Positions 1 to 9,993 of a stretch of DNA of 64,000 nucleotides are shown piece by piece. Origin of the DNA: Rhizobium tropici CIAT 899 (lineage in GTDB: Bacteria; Pseudomonadota; Alphaproteobacteria; Rhizobiales; Rhizobiaceae). Under the pieces are notes generated by a model. The model did not search any database, was not told where the DNA came from, and saw only the letters and a list, made by a program, of their open reading frames with translations. The stretch lies in the NCBI RefSeq assembly GCF_000330885.1, contig NC_020059.1:1105001-1169000 (forward strand), in the 5' to 3' direction. A program made the translations under genes and the position numbers. Position 1 is the first letter of the stretch; each line of letters starts with the position of its first letter.

Positions 1-700
1 GGTCGAGATAGAGGCTCAGGATCTCCTTCTTGGAGAGATTGGCCTCGAGCCAGATCGCCAGGAAGGCTTCCTTGACCTTGCGTTCGATGGAGCGCTCGTT
101 GCTGAGGAAGATGTTCTTGGCAAGCTGCTGCGTCAGCGTCGAACCGCCTTGGACGACACCACCGGCTTGCGCATTGACGGTGACCGCGCGGAACAGGCCG
201 ATCACATCGATGCCGAAATGGTCGAAGAAGCGCCGGTCCTCGGTCGCCAGCACCGCCTTGATGAAATAATCCGGCAGCTGGTCGACCGGCACGGAATTCT
301 CGTGAATGATGCCGCGATGGCCGATGACATTGCCGTAGCGGTCGAGGAAGGTGACGGCGAAATTGCCGCGGTTGCGCCAATCCCCCTGCGTCGCTTCGAA
401 GGCCGGCATGGCGAGCATCAGCATGACGACGGAACCGGCTGTTCCCAGCGTCAAGCCCTCACCGAGCAATTCGAAAAAGATACGTTTCCAGCCGCGAACG
501 CGGAAGCGGCGGAAGAAGATGGTGATCTCCTCCCATGCCTGGGCGAGACCGAAGCCGGCATTCCATAAAGTGGAATCGATCCATGAATCGAGGCGCAAGA
601 AGAAATAGCGCTTTCGACGCCGTGGCTTTTCGGCCCCGTTATCCCTAGGCGTCTCGGGCTCCCTATTCGGCCCGTTTTCTGGATTGGATGGGTCTTCCAC
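1..700 (-). CDS. class A penicillin-binding protein / transglycosylase (N-terminal part, cut by window edge)
   Basis: Peptidoglycan glycosyltransferase of family GT51, probably a bifunctional PBP1A-type enzyme acting at the cytoplasmic membrane. Visible in order: a basic, proline-rich cytoplasmic start, one membrane segment at about residues 80-97, then the GT51 motifs EDRRFFDHFGID, GGSTLTQQLAKN and RKVKEAFLAIWLE. The frame runs off the left edge, so the transpeptidase half cannot be checked and a monofunctional enzyme is not excluded. Start is GTG at 700-698: an in-frame TAG lies just two codons upstream and GGGAAG sits 6 bases before it. Divergent from the YcgN-type gene. Confidence 0.85.
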   Translation of the reverse strand, partial: MEDPSNPENGPNREPETPRDNGAEKPRRRKRYFFLRLDSWIDSTLWNAGFGLAQAWEEITIFFRRFRVRGWKRIFFELLGEGLTLGTAGSVVMLMLAMPAFEATQGDWRNRGNFAVTFLDRYGNVIGHRGIIHENSVPVDQLPDYFIKAVLATEDRRFFDHFGIDVIGLFRAVTVNAQAGGVVQGGSTLTQQLAKNIFLSNERSIERKVKEAFLAIWLEANLSKKEILSLYLD

Positions 701-863
701 GCTCTACTTCCCGACCACATTACTGCCGCGTGTCTCCTTGTGGCACACGCAAAGCCCATTATCTCATAGAACGGCTAATTGAATAATTGGTTGATTTAGA
801 GAAAAGAACAAGAGACATGCATGCCGCAGCCCGAATTCCTTTCGGGTGGCGAGGACGATGACG

Positions 864-1352
864 ATGACAGACGAAGTGCCCTTCTGGAAAAGCAAGACCC
901 TGGCGGAGATGACTTCGTCGGAATGGGAGAGCCTTTGCGACGGCTGTGGCCTCTGTTGTCTCAACAAGCTCGAGGAGTGGGATAGCGGCGACGTCTATTT
1001 CACCTCGATCCGCTGCAAGCTGATGGATGGCGAAAGCTGTCGTTGCACCAGCTATCCGAACCGCTGGGATTTCGTGCCGGATTGCGTGCAGCTGACGCCC
1101 GAGAAAGTGCCGGAGCTGCAATGGCTGCCGCCCACCTGCGCCTACCGCCTCGTCGACGAGAGCCGCGATCTCTATTGGTGGCATCCGCTGATCTCGGGCG
1201 ATCCGGAAACGGTGCATATAGCGGGTGTCTCTGCCCAAGGGCGCACCATCAGCGAAAACGATGTCGCTCTCGATGATTTCGAGGATTATGTTGTCGACTG
1301 GCCGCTGACCGTCGAGGACGACATGATGCCTAATCCTCCGGCAAAGCCATAG
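864..1352 (+). CDS. YcgN-family (UPF0260) cysteine-cluster protein
   Basis: Small cytosolic protein of the YcgN/UPF0260 family, with the cysteine-rich CxxCGLCC motif near the N terminus and further cysteines (RCK, CRCTSYP, DCVQL, TCAYR). That spacing suggests metal or Fe-S binding, but the family's function is not established. I chose ATG 864 because GAGG at 851-854 lies nine bases upstream; GTG 846 or ATG 858 are possible. Its last 23 bases overlap the 3' end of the convergent MmcQ/YjbR gene. Confidence 0.85.
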   Translation: MTDEVPFWKSKTLAEMTSSEWESLCDGCGLCCLNKLEEWDSGDVYFTSIRCKLMDGESCRCTSYPNRWDFVPDCVQLTPEKVPELQWLPPTCAYRLVDESRDLYWWHPLISGDPETVHIAGVSAQGRTISENDVALDDFEDYVVDWPLTVEDDMMPNPPAKP

Positions 1353-1689
1353 ATTTCGGCGCTGTATTCCGCCAGGCCTGGCGCACCAGCCTTCTGACTT
1401 CCTCGTTTCCGGCATCGCGATGGAAAAGTCGCGTCCACCCTTTCAGGCCCCAGCTGCCGGGCACGGCGGCGACATATTCAGGCATGATGGTCGAAGCCAT
1501 CTGCTGCTGGTCCGGCGTCAACTTGACGACGCAGAAATCCGGTCCCCGAAGTGTCATGAAGATCTTGCCCCGCACGCGAAAGTCGCGGGTTCCGAAGTGT
1601 GAGCTCTCTGCTGCCTCCGGCAGGTCAAGGGCAAGGGATAGAAGGTCCTCGTCGGTCATGGCCGCGATGATAACACGCTGCGCCGCCAT
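1330..1689 (-). CDS. MmcQ/YjbR family protein
   Basis: A 119-residue protein of the MmcQ/YjbR family, a small alpha/beta fold related to CyaY-like DNA-binding proteins. Family hallmarks are present: the [20 protein letters not shown] stretch, a strand with [10 protein letters not shown], and a C-terminal [14 protein letters not shown] helix. The molecular role of the family is unknown. It converges on, and slightly overlaps, the YcgN-type gene, so the two 3' ends share sequence and no terminator separates them. Confidence 0.82.
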   Translation of the reverse strand: MAAQRVIIAAMTDEDLLSLALDLPEAAESSHFGTRDFRVRGKIFMTLRGPDFCVVKLTPDQQQMASTIMPEYVAAVPGSWGLKGWTRLFHRDAGNEEVRRLVRQAWRNTAPKSMALPED

Positions 1690-1818
1690 ACCGTAAATAA
1701 TGGGCGCCTGCGTGACCTGCGACGAAACGGTTCGCGAAGCGAAGGGGCCTGTTTATTGAATTGCACCCACACGCATGGTATCGCGCGATGCCCCCGCATA
1801 TGCACAAGGAGCCGCCGC

Positions 1819-2127
1819 GTGATCCGCCATATCGTCTTCTTCACCGTTCCCGATCGCGCCAAGCTTGAGGAGGTCCGTTCCGGCCTCTCGATCCTCACGG
1901 CCATTCCGCATGCGCGGCTTTTGGAGATCGGCACCAACGTCAAGACCGATCAGCTCGGAACCGAAGTCGATCTGGTGGTTTACGGCGAATTTGACGACGA
2001 GGCGGCATTGGCGGCTTACAAGGCCCATCCGAATTACCAGCGCTCCATCGAGCGCGTTCGTCCACTGCGCGAAATGCGCATTGCAGCAGACTATGAGACG
2101 GTGACGGCCGCCCGTGAACCTTTCTGA
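1819..2127 (+). CDS. Dabb (stress-responsive alpha/beta barrel) domain protein
   Basis: A 102-residue single-domain Dabb protein, recognised by the start VIRHIVFFTVPD and the tail YKAHPNYQRSIERVRPL typical of this dimeric barrel. Members are often annotated as stress-responsive, but no reaction is known for this one. The GTG at 1819 is preferred over an upstream ATG at 1756 because AAGGAG at 1806-1811 is seven bases before it and the extra upstream residues are not part of the fold. Confidence 0.8.
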   Translation: MIRHIVFFTVPDRAKLEEVRSGLSILTAIPHARLLEIGTNVKTDQLGTEVDLVVYGEFDDEAALAAYKAHPNYQRSIERVRPLREMRIAADYETVTAAREPF

Positions 2128-2693
2128 ACGTCTGGCTCCGCAGAACCATTTCCCGCCAGCCCTTTCAATGGATTGAGCACGCGAGCGGAATCGGATTGTC
2201 GGCAACCGGATTCTCGGCTTGAGGTTCTTGAATCAACTTTTGAAGCTCCGGATTCAACTTGAGAAGAATTCGCGGCAAGCGATTCAAAGGACTCAAGGAA
2301 ATCGCCACGCCTTATGTCGATAAGACGCTTGCAGGCCGGTTGCATTGGCCACGAAAGGCGACGTTTCATCCCGCCTCTATGAACCGATGATAAGCAAGAA
2401 TGATTAAAAATGGCTAAGCCTTCGGCTCAGGGCGTGTGGCGCCTGCGAACGCGGATACGTATCGAGTCACGCAGATCGCCGATAGATTGTACGGATGCGG
2501 CGCTTCGGAACGACAGCCGGTTGCCGTTGTCACGCTACGGCAGATTCGTATTCAATAATTTCAAATGGTTAGAGCATCAATCAGGTGGCCCCCACGCATG
2601 GCGGGCCGAAAAATTACAGCCCATTCATTTGCCATTCAGACGTGTTTGGGTAAATAATCGGCCAAGTTCATATCCCTGTGGGAAGTCCGAAGC
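2128..2693. other. gene-free stretch upstream of feuN
   Basis: A 566-base region with no convincing gene, lower in G+C than its flanks. It contains a tight cluster of GANTC sites (2188-2294, described separately) and another at 2464-2468. Short open frames exist on both strands but lack a ribosome-binding site or recognisable composition. It probably holds the feuN promoter. Confidence 0.6.
2188..2294. promoter_or_regulatory. cluster of six GANTC (CcrM methylation) sites
   Basis: GANTC occurs at 2188, 2209, 2230, 2251, 2281 and 2290 (start positions): six in 107 bases, against about 0.4 expected at random. Several share an extended GANTCAA core, and two are GA[A/T]TCAACTT spaced 21 bases apart. 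GANTC is the target of the alphaproteobacterial cell-cycle methyltransferase CcrM. A regulatory role here is inferred. Confidence 0.5.
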
Positions 2694-2948
2694 ATGGCCT
2701 CATTTTCAAGCATAGCAGCAGCGGCCCTCGTTCTGGCCGGCTCGTCTGTTCTGCCGGCGCCAGCGCCGACGTCGACCCTGGTCGCGCGCGCCAACAGCGA
2801 TTGCAGTGAGGCCGCTGACGAGGTCGTCGCCAAGACCGGCGGCCAGCTTCTCTCGGTACAACCATCCGGCGACAGCTGCATCATCACCGTCCTTGTGCAG
2901 GGCAACGGCCAGCGTCCGCGCAAGGTGACGATGAAGGTGCCGATGTGA
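2694..2948 (+). CDS. feuN: small periplasmic protein, probable FeuN
   Basis: An 84-residue exported protein. It has a hydrophobic signal-peptide-like start (about residues 4-30, alanine-rich), then a short periplasmic domain with two cysteines (DCSEA and SCIITV) that could pair. Placement directly before feuP-feuQ on the same strand matches FeuN of Sinorhizobium meliloti, a small periplasmic protein reported to restrain the FeuPQ two-component system. The identification rests on position, size and export signal, not on an alignment. The 123-base gap before feuP may hold a second promoter. Confidence 0.6.
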   Translation: MASFSSIAAAALVLAGSSVLPAPAPTSTLVARANSDCSEAADEVVAKTGGQLLSVQPSGDSCIITVLVQGNGQRPRKVTMKVPM

Positions 2949-3071
2949 TCCCCGCGCGTTTTGGTGCCAACCTAAAGCCTTGAATCTTACACGAAATCTT
3001 ATTGTTTCCGTGATTCCACTGCACCACGATTTGCGGTACTGTTTCTCGAACCGGGGAAATTGGATTTAGAG

Positions 3072-3743
3072 ATGCGCATTCTCATAGTCGAAGACGATAT
3101 CAACTTGAACCGTCAGCTTGCCGAGGCCTTGAAGGAGGCAGGCTATGTGGTCGATACGGCCTTTGATGGCGAGGAAGGGCATTTCCTCGGCGATACCGAG
3201 CCTTACGATGCGATCATCCTCGATATCGGCTTGCCTGAAATGGATGGCATCACAGTGCTTGAGAAATGGCGCGGCGCCGGACGCACCGTACCGGTGCTCC
3301 TCTTGACTGCCCGCGACCGCTGGAGCGACAAGGTGGCAGGCATCGACGCCGGCGCCGACGACTACGTCGCCAAGCCTTTCCATGTCGAGGAAGTGCTCGC
3401 CCGCATCCGTGCTCTCATCCGCCGCGCCGCCGGCCATGCTTCTTCGGAAATCGTCTGCGGTCCGGTGCGGCTCGACACCAAGAGCTCGAAGGCAACTGTC
3501 GACGGCAAGCCGCTAAAGCTCACCTCGCACGAATATCGCCTGCTTGCCTATCTCATGCATCACAAGGGTGAGGTTGTCTCACGCACCGAGCTGGTCGAGC
3601 ACATGTATGATCAGGATTTCGACCGGGATTCCAATACGATCGAGGTATTTGTCGGGCGCCTGCGCAAGAAGATGGGTGTCGACCTGATCGAAACGGTCCG
3701 CGGCCTTGGTTACCGAATCCAAGCTCCGACCAATGCGAATTAA
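3072..3743 (+). CDS. feuP: OmpR-family response regulator FeuP
   Basis: A 223-residue PhoP/OmpR-type response regulator. The receiver domain has the acidic pair EDD at residues 7-9, phospho-acceptor Asp51 in ILDIGLPEMDG and the conserved Lys in YVAKPF. The C-terminal winged helix ends with TNANs typical of the family. In S. meliloti FeuP with FeuQ controls ndvA and cyclic-glucan export and is needed for osmoadaptation and symbiosis; in R. leguminosarum the system was first linked to iron uptake. ATG 3072 gives the family's usual length; a TTG lies four codons upstream. Its last 11 bases overlap feuQ, suggesting translational coupling. Confidence 0.85.
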   Translation: MRILIVEDDINLNRQLAEALKEAGYVVDTAFDGEEGHFLGDTEPYDAIILDIGLPEMDGITVLEKWRGAGRTVPVLLLTARDRWSDKVAGIDAGADDYVAKPFHVEEVLARIRALIRRAAGHASSEIVCGPVRLDTKSSKATVDGKPLKLTSHEYRLLAYLMHHKGEVVSRTELVEHMYDQDFDRDSNTIEVFVGRLRKKMGVDLIETVRGLGYRIQAPTNAN

Positions 3744-5130
3744 GTCGCTCACCGCTCGCGTCCTGCTGCTGACCACGCTTTGGTCCGCCGTGGCGCTGGT
3801 GGTGATCGGCCTCGTCATCTCGAATATCTATCGCAAGAGCGCCGAGCGCGGTTTCCAGGACCTGTTACGCGCGCAGCTCTATAACGTCATCAACTCGGTG
3901 ACGATCGGCGACCAGGGCACATTGTCAGGCAGCCCACAGCTCGGTGATTTGCGTTTTGCCCAGCCGAAGACCGGCTGGTACTGGATGGTCGAGCCGCTTG
4001 GCACCTATACGGCCACGCCCCTGGTCTCGCCGTCGCTCGGCGCATCGAACCTGCCTGTTCTCTCCGTGCTGGAAGCGCCCTTCGACAAGAATTACGAACG
4101 CTATTACATCGTCACCGATGCCTTCGGAAACCGCGTCCAGGTAGCCGAAACCGAAGTCGTGCTCGACACGGACGGCCGCGCCGCACGCTTCCGTGTGACC
4201 GGCAATGTCGCCGTGGTCGAGGACGACGTGCGCAATTTCTCCCACAGCCTCTACTTCGCACTCGTCGGCTTCGGCGTCGGAAGCTTGATCGTCAACGCGC
4301 TCGCCATTCTCTACGGCCTGAAACCGCTCGACAAGGCGCGCGCCGCGCTGGAGCGCATCCGCGCCGGTGAAAGCGAGCGCCTGCAAGGTGATTTTCCCCG
4401 TGAAATCCTGCCGCTTGCCAATGAGATCAACGCGCTGATCGATAGCAACCGGCGTATCGTCGAGCGCGCCCGCATGCAGGTCGGCAATCTCGCGCACTCG
4501 CTGAAAACGCCGATTGCGGTGCTGCTCAACGAATCCCGCGTCCTGGAGCGCTCGCATGGCGATCTGGTGAAGAACCAGGCCGAGGCGATGCAGGGGCAGG
4601 TGCAATCCTATCTCAACCGGGCCCGTATCGCCGCCCAGCGCGAATCCGTGCTGGCGCGCACCGAGGCCGAACCGGCGCTGGAGCGACTGGTCCGTGTCAT
4701 GCGGCGGCTGAACGCCGACAAGGAATTCGAACTCTCCGTCTCGCCCAATCTGGCACTCGCTATGGAGCAGCAGGATCTCGAGGAGACGGTCGGCAATCTC
4801 CTCGAAAATGCCGCCCGCTTTGCCGAGCACAAGGTGCGTCTGGTTGCAAACGAGGCGCCGGCGGAGGTCAAGGGCATCGATCCGGCGCGGCGCCATTGGG
4901 TGGAACTGGTGGTTGAGGACGATGGCCCGGGACTGGAGCCGGATCAGATCCGCGAAGCCATGAAGCGCGGGCGCAGGCTGGATGAAAGCAAGCCCGGCAC
5001 CGGTCTCGGCCTATCGATCGTCAGCGAGATCACCAACGAATATCAAGGCCGTTTCGAACTCTCCCGGGGTAGCTGGGGCGGGCTTCGGGCGAGCCTAATT
5101 TTGCCGGGCCTGATGAAGGATGTTGCGTGA
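3733..5130 (+). CDS. feuQ: sensor histidine kinase FeuQ
   Basis: A 465-residue membrane kinase partner of FeuP. Order: TM1 (about 7-27), a periplasmic domain of about 140 residues, TM2 (about 170-196), HAMP, then a dimerisation box with His255 in LAHSLKTPIAVL, and a catalytic domain with N box (LLENAARFAEHK) and G boxes (VEDDGPGLEPDQI, GTGLGLSIV). The histidine box is PhoQ-like. Start ATG 3733 lies inside the feuP end, an 11-base overlap. The periplasmic domain is the likely contact for FeuN. Confidence 0.85.
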   Translation: MRIKSLTARVLLLTTLWSAVALVVIGLVISNIYRKSAERGFQDLLRAQLYNVINSVTIGDQGTLSGSPQLGDLRFAQPKTGWYWMVEPLGTYTATPLVSPSLGASNLPVLSVLEAPFDKNYERYYIVTDAFGNRVQVAETEVVLDTDGRAARFRVTGNVAVVEDDVRNFSHSLYFALVGFGVGSLIVNALAILYGLKPLDKARAALERIRAGESERLQGDFPREILPLANEINALIDSNRRIVERARMQVGNLAHSLKTPIAVLLNESRVLERSHGDLVKNQAEAMQGQVQSYLNRARIAAQRESVLARTEAEPALERLVRVMRRLNADKEFELSVSPNLALAMEQQDLEETVGNLLENAARFAEHKVRLVANEAPAEVKGIDPARRHWVELVVEDDGPGLEPDQIREAMKRGRRLDESKPGTGLGLSIVSEITNEYQGRFELSRGSWGGLRASLILPGLMKDVA

Positions 5131-5221
5131 GGAACGGCATGATGCCAAAAGACGTTGTGGGTCATGATGATGCCGCAGCGCAGTACCTATTGGTTTTGCT
5201 TTTTGATACTGGTTCGGTTGT

Positions 5222-5653
5222 ATGAAGCTTCGTACCTTTTTCCTGGTCGTCCCCTCTCTTTTCGCCGCACTCGCGCTTTCTGGTTGCTCGACCACGAGCA
5301 GCTTGGGAGGCGGCAAGAGCCTGTTTTCGTCTGCGAAGCCTCCGGCCTCTGCGACCTTCATCAATGCTCTTGATGGTGGCATCGTCGAGCGCACCGGCAT
5401 CAAGCTCAGCGACAGCGACAAGCAGCGCGCGCTGGAGGCTGAATATCGGGCGCTTGAGACCTCGCCTCTCGGCCAACCCGTGGCATGGAAGGGCAGGAAT
5501 GCAAGCGGGGAGGTTGTTCCCGCCGCGCCCTATCAGGTCGGCTCGCAGAATTGCCGGCAATATACGCATACCGTCACCGTCGACGGTAAGCCGACGACGG
5601 CGAGGGGCGCGGCCTGCCGCAATGACGACGGCACCTGGACGCCGCTTGAATAG
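5222..5653 (+). CDS. surface-antigen-like outer membrane lipoprotein
   Basis: A 143-residue lipoprotein. It has a signal peptide ending in a lipobox LALSGC (Cys at about residue 22), a serine/glycine-rich linker, then a domain resembling the 17 kDa surface antigen / RT0821-type family. That domain includes ALETSPLGQPVAWKGR and a C-terminal CRQYTHTVTVDGKP strand followed by ARGAACRNDDGTWTPL. Likely role is structural in the outer membrane. It follows feuQ by 91 bases on the same strand and could be co-transcribed, though the spacing leaves room for its own promoter. Confidence 0.8.
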   Translation: MKLRTFFLVVPSLFAALALSGCSTTSSLGGGKSLFSSAKPPASATFINALDGGIVERTGIKLSDSDKQRALEAEYRALETSPLGQPVAWKGRNASGEVVPAAPYQVGSQNCRQYTHTVTVDGKPTTARGAACRNDDGTWTPLE

Positions 5654-5748
5654 GCGTCTGCACTGAAAGGCGCGGCCAAACGCCTCAAATCTTCGTCAGA
5701 TGGCCTTTCGCGGTTGGAATAAGCGCCCCGTTAAAGTATTGGGCGTCT

Positions 5749-6891
5749 ATGCTGTTCTGGATTCTCGTGGCCGTTCTTACGGCGGTTGTCGGCGCTGTGC
5801 TGCTCTATCCTCTTCTGCGTGGTGCGAAGGAGGCGGAGGATCGTCGTTCCGGAGAGGCCGAGGTCTACCGCGATCAGCTTGGTGAACTGGAGCGCGATCT
5901 TGCCGGCGGCCTCATCTCCGCACAGGAGGCAGGTTATGCCCGCGCCGAAATAGGACGGCGCCTCATCGCTGCCGCCAAGGATGAGAAGACGGCCGCGAAA
6001 TCGCCGGCACATGGCAGCTATCGTCTTGCTCAGGCATTCATCATCGTCCTTCTTCCGGCCGTTGGTCTCTGTCTTTATCTTGTCAACGGCGATCCCGGCC
6101 TGCCGGCGCAGCCGCTGGAAGCGCGGCTGGAGAAGCCAGGAAACGATCTCGCCATCTCGATCGTCAAGATCGAGCAGCATCTGGCCAAGAACCCAGATGA
6201 CGCCAAGGGCTGGGAAGTCCTGGCACCCATCTATTTCAAGACCAATCGTGTCGGCGATGCGGAGCTTGCCTATCGCAATGTCATCCGTCTGTTGGGGCCG
6301 AATGCGGCCCGGCTTGGCGATCTGGGCGAGGTGCTGGTCGTCAAGGCCAATGGCATAGTAACGGCGGAGGCGCGGGGCGTGCTGCAGCAATCGCTTGCGC
6401 TCGATGCCGCCAATCCGCGCACGCTTTTCTATCTGGCGCTCGCGCTGGAGCAGGAGGGCAAGGCTGCCGATGCGAAGACCGCCTTCGAGGCTCTCGCCAA
6501 GCAATCGCCGCCTGACGCGCCCTGGCTTGCCGTCGTTGATCAACACATCGTCAAGAATGGCGGCCAGCCGATGGTATCGGCGAACGACAAGGCCCCTGGC
6601 AATCCGACGGCGGAGGACGTCGCTGCGGCCAATGCGCTGAGCAGCGGCGACCGCCAGCAGATGATCCGCGGCATGGTCGACAGCCTCGATGCCAAGCTCA
6701 AGGAAGATCCCAAGAATTTCGAGGGCTGGATGCGGCTGATCCGCTCCTATGCGGTGCTGAATGATCGGGAGCGCGCAGCGGATGCATTGAAGCGTGGTCT
6801 CGCGGCCTTTCCGGCCGATGGCGGGGAGGGCCAGCAGCTTCTGGCGCTGGCAAAGGAATTGGGACTGCCGACGGAGGTGAAGCAGCAATGA
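5749..6891 (+). CDS. cycH: cytochrome c maturation protein CcmI (CycH)
   Basis: A 380-residue apocytochrome c chaperone subunit of the Ccm haem-lyase complex. Two membrane segments are visible at the N terminus (about 2-20 and 93-115) around a cytoplasmic zipper-like loop. A large periplasmic TPR region follows, with repeats such as [27 protein letters not shown] and [24 protein letters not shown]. It heads a four-gene run in which every junction is a 4-base ATGA overlap, so the subunits are translationally coupled. CcmABCDG are not in this window. Confidence 0.92.
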   Translation: MLFWILVAVLTAVVGAVLLYPLLRGAKEAEDRRSGEAEVYRDQLGELERDLAGGLISAQEAGYARAEIGRRLIAAAKDEKTAAKSPAHGSYRLAQAFIIVLLPAVGLCLYLVNGDPGLPAQPLEARLEKPGNDLAISIVKIEQHLAKNPDDAKGWEVLAPIYFKTNRVGDAELAYRNVIRLLGPNAARLGDLGEVLVVKANGIVTAEARGVLQQSLALDAANPRTLFYLALALEQEGKAADAKTAFEALAKQSPPDAPWLAVVDQHIVKNGGQPMVSANDKAPGNPTAEDVAAANALSSGDRQQMIRGMVDSLDAKLKEDPKNFEGWMRLIRSYAVLNDRERAADALKRGLAAFPADGGEGQQLLALAKELGLPTEVKQQ

Positions 6892-7337
6892 CCCGCAAGC
6901 AAAAACGTCTTGCCGTGATCGCGGGCGGCATGGGTTTCATCGCCGTTGCCGTGCTGCTCGTGCTGTTCGCCTTCAGCCAGTCGGTCGCCTACTTCTATAT
7001 GCCGGCGGATCTCGCCAAGACGCCGGTCAATGCCGGGACGCTGATCCGCCTCGGCGGGCTTGTCGGCGAGGGATCGATCGTGCGTGGCCAGGGTACGCAA
7101 GTGCAGTTCTCCGTCACGGACGGCACCGACACGATCAAGGTCAAGTATGACGGCATTCTGCCGGATCTCTTCCGCGAAGGGCAGGGTGTGGTGACCGAAG
7201 GCAGGTTCGAACCGGGCAGCGACGTTTTCATTGCCGACAGCGTGCTCGCCAAGCATGATGAGCGCTATATGCCGAAGCAGGTTGCCGATAAGCTGAAGGC
7301 CGATGGCGTGTGGAAGGGCGAGGAGGCCACCCGATGA
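6888..7337 (+). CDS. cycJ: haem chaperone CcmE (CycJ)
   Basis: A 149-residue periplasmic haem chaperone anchored by one N-terminal membrane segment (about 10-30). The OB-fold domain carries the haem-binding motif AKHDERYMP, whose histidine forms the covalent bond to haem in characterised CcmE. It passes haem to CcmF/CcmH for attachment to apocytochromes. ATG overlaps the cycH stop by four bases and its own stop overlaps cycK the same way. Confidence 0.92.
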   Translation: MTRKQKRLAVIAGGMGFIAVAVLLVLFAFSQSVAYFYMPADLAKTPVNAGTLIRLGGLVGEGSIVRGQGTQVQFSVTDGTDTIKVKYDGILPDLFREGQGVVTEGRFEPGSDVFIADSVLAKHDERYMPKQVADKLKADGVWKGEEATR

Positions 7338-9322
7338 TCATCGAGCTTGGACATTATGCCCTCGTGCTGGCGCTCGCCACCGCGCTCATCGTCTCCATCC
7401 TTCCCGTGATCGGCGCCAGGCGCGGCGACGTGTCGATGATGGATATCGCCCCCGTCGGCGCGATCGTCATGTTCCTGCTGGTCGCCTTTTCTTTCGGCGT
7501 GCTGACCTATGCCTATGTCGCCTCCGATTTCTCTGTTCTCAACGTCTGGGCCAACTCCCATTCGCTGATGCCGCTGGTCTTCAAGATCTCCGGCGTATGG
7601 GGCAATCACGAGGGATCGATGATGCTCTGGTTGTTGATCCTCACGCTGTTCAGCGCGCTTGTCGCGCTGTTCGGGCGCAATCTGCCCGATGCGCTGCGCG
7701 CCAATGTGCTGGCCGTGCAATCGTGGATATCGTCGGCCTTCCTGGTCTTCATCCTGCTGACCTCCAACCCCTTCATCCGCCTCAATCCGGCGCCGGCGGA
7801 GGGCAAGGATCTTAATCCCGTGCTGCAGGATATCGGTCTGGCGATCCATCCGCCCTTGCTCTACCTCGGCTATGTCGGCTTTTCCGTCTGCTTCTCTTTC
7901 GCCGTCGCCGCATTGCTGGAAGGCCGCATTGATGCCGCCTGGGCGCGCTGGGTCCGTCCGTGGACGCTGGCGGCTTGGAGTTTCCTGACGCTCGGCATCG
8001 CCATGGGTTCCTATTGGGCCTACTACGAGCTCGGCTGGGGCGGCTGGTGGTTCTGGGATCCGGTGGAAAACGCCTCCTTCATGCCCTGGCTTGCGGGCAC
8101 GGCGCTGCTGCATTCGGCTGTTGTCATGGAAAAGCGCGATACCCTGAAGATCTGGACGGTGCTGCTGGCAATCCTGACGTTTTCGCTGTCGCTGCTCGGT
8201 ACCTTCCTCGTCCGTTCCGGCGTGCTGACCTCCGTCCATTCCTTCGCCAGCGATCCGACGCGCGGTATCTTCATTCTCTGTATTCTGCTGATCTTCATTG
8301 GCGGGGCTCTGTCGCTTTTCGCGCTGCGAGCACCGAAGCTTGCCGCCGGCGGACTGTTCGCACCGATCTCGCGCGAGGGCGCGCTGGTGTTGAATAACCT
8401 GATCCTCACGGTCGCCTGCGGCACGGTGTTGACCGGTACGCTCTATCCGCTGGCGCTTGAAACACTGACCGGTGACAAGATTTCCGTTGGCCCGCCCTTC
8501 TTCAACATGACGTTCGGGCTATTGATGACCCCGATCCTCGTTGCCGTGCCGTTCGGCCCGTTGCTCGCCTGGAAGCGTGGCGACCTGCTCGGCGCGCTGC
8601 AGAGGCTTTACGTCGTGGCAGGTCTGGCCTTCCTGGCCGGCCTTGTTCTGTTCTATATCAAGCACGGCGGACCGGTATTGGCCGCTCTCGGCCTTGCCGC
8701 CGGCTTTTTCCTGGTCTTCGGCGCTTTGGCCGATCTCTGGTATCGCGCCGGCGTCGGCAAGGTGGCAGCGGGTGTTGCCTGGCGTCGCCTGAGCGGGCTG
8801 CCGCGCTCGGCCTTCGGCACCGCACTTGCCCATGCGGGTCTCGGCATCACCGTACTCGGCATTGTCGCGGTGACGACCTTCGAGGCGGAACACATCACCA
8901 GCATGAAGCCGGGCGAGACGGCCGAGCTCGGCGGCTACAGCCTGCGCTTTGACGGCGTGCAGCCCGGCGTCGGCCCCAATTTCACCGAGGATCGCGCCCA
9001 CTTCACGGTCAGCCGTGGCGGGGTTGCCTTTGCGGAAATGTCGTCCGCCAAGCGCGTCTTCACTGCAAGCCGCACGGCGACCACGGAATCCGGCATTCTC
9101 ACGCTAGGTCTCAACCAACTCTATGTATCGGTCGGCGACACCAGCAAGGATAGCGGCATGGTCGTGCGCATCTGGTGGAAGCCGTTCATTCTCTGCATCT
9201 GGCTGGGCACGCTCATCATGGCGATCGGCGGTTTCGTGTCGCTCAGCGACCGTCGTCTGCGCGTCGGCGCCCCGAGCCGCAAGGCGAAAGCGGCTCGTCC
9301 GGCGATGGAGCCGGCCGAATGA
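7334..9322 (+). CDS. cycK: haem lyase subunit CcmF (CycK)
   Basis: A 662-residue polytopic membrane protein, the catalytic core of system I cytochrome c maturation. The tryptophan-rich WWD signature [18 protein letters not shown] is intact, with conserved histidines in the loops around it (for example GNHEGSM and [13 protein letters not shown]). About 14 or 15 hydrophobic segments fit the family. ATG 7334 has a strong GAGGAGG at 7319-7325 nine bases upstream and overlaps the cycJ stop by four bases; an in-frame upstream start at 7310 lacks this support. Confidence 0.92.
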   Translation: MIIELGHYALVLALATALIVSILPVIGARRGDVSMMDIAPVGAIVMFLLVAFSFGVLTYAYVASDFSVLNVWANSHSLMPLVFKISGVWGNHEGSMMLWLLILTLFSALVALFGRNLPDALRANVLAVQSWISSAFLVFILLTSNPFIRLNPAPAEGKDLNPVLQDIGLAIHPPLLYLGYVGFSVCFSFAVAALLEGRIDAAWARWVRPWTLAAWSFLTLGIAMGSYWAYYELGWGGWWFWDPVENASFMPWLAGTALLHSAVVMEKRDTLKIWTVLLAILTFSLSLLGTFLVRSGVLTSVHSFASDPTRGIFILCILLIFIGGALSLFALRAPKLAAGGLFAPISREGALVLNNLILTVACGTVLTGTLYPLALETLTGDKISVGPPFFNMTFGLLMTPILVAVPFGPLLAWKRGDLLGALQRLYVVAGLAFLAGLVLFYIKHGGPVLAALGLAAGFFLVFGALADLWYRAGVGKVAAGVAWRRLSGLPRSAFGTALAHAGLGITVLGIVAVTTFEAEHITSMKPGETAELGGYSLRFDGVQPGVGPNFTEDRAHFTVSRGGVAFAEMSSAKRVFTASRTATTESGILTLGLNQLYVSVGDTSKDSGMVVRIWWKPFILCIWLGTLIMAIGGFVSLSDRRLRVGAPSRKAKAARPAMEPAE

Positions 9323-9825
9323 CCGGCCGTCGGCAGACATCGCGTTTTGCCGGAATCCGCAGTTTTTGCGGCGCAATACGGCTAGTTCTTTGCCTTGTTG
9401 CAGTTCTGGTGCCAATGAATGCCTTTGCGGTCAACCCGGATGAAGTTTTGCCCGATCCGGCCTTGGAGGCGCGGGCGCGGACGATCTCGGCCGAACTGCG
9501 CTGCATGGTCTGCCAGAATCAATCCATCGATGATTCCAATGCCGATCTCGCGCGGGACCTGCGCTTGCTGGTGCGCAAGCGCCTGACCGATGGCGACACT
9601 GATCAGCAGGTGCTCGATTACATCGTCTCCCGCTACGGCGAGTTTGTGCTGCTCAAGCCGCGCCTGAGCGAAAAAACGTACATTCTATGGGGAGCACCGA
9701 TCGCGCTCCTCGTAACAGGCGGATTGGCCCTTGCCGTTTACGCGCGCCGCCGCGCGGGCAAACCCACCGGCAGCTCTCTGAACGCCGATGAAGAGGCGCA
9801 GTTGAAAGATATCCTCGGCAAGTGA
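9319..9825 (+). CDS. cycL: cytochrome c maturation thiol protein CcmH (CycL)
   Basis: A 168-residue membrane-anchored thiol reductase of the Ccm system. An N-terminal signal/anchor is followed by the redox motif [11 protein letters not shown] (LRCxxC), which reduces the apocytochrome CxxCH cysteines, then [10 protein letters not shown] and a C-terminal membrane segment (about 118-138). It lacks the CcmI-like fusion found in E. coli CcmH, consistent with the separate cycH here. Start ATG 9319 overlaps the cycK stop by four bases and closes the operon. Confidence 0.92.
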   Translation: MTGRRQTSRFAGIRSFCGAIRLVLCLVAVLVPMNAFAVNPDEVLPDPALEARARTISAELRCMVCQNQSIDDSNADLARDLRLLVRKRLTDGDTDQQVLDYIVSRYGEFVLLKPRLSEKTYILWGAPIALLVTGGLALAVYARRRAGKPTGSSLNADEEAQLKDILGK

Positions 9826-9993
9826 TGCGGCCGTCGTCTTTCGTCATAACGTTGCATCGATACCTTACATTACGAATTTTTCATGGGGCGGACAGTTCAT
9901 TGTAAGGTGCCGTGTCCTATATCTTCATTATGATGCACTACAGCCGGTTCCGCCCGGCGCAAATCTGACGAGAAACGAAAAGGTAATTCGCAT

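Noticed and set aside
2091..2715. Open frames on both strands in the gap before feuN (92 codons minus, 101 codons plus)
   Set aside because: No ribosome-binding site, no recognisable domain and unusual composition; one overlaps the Dabb gene end. The region is better read as non-coding.
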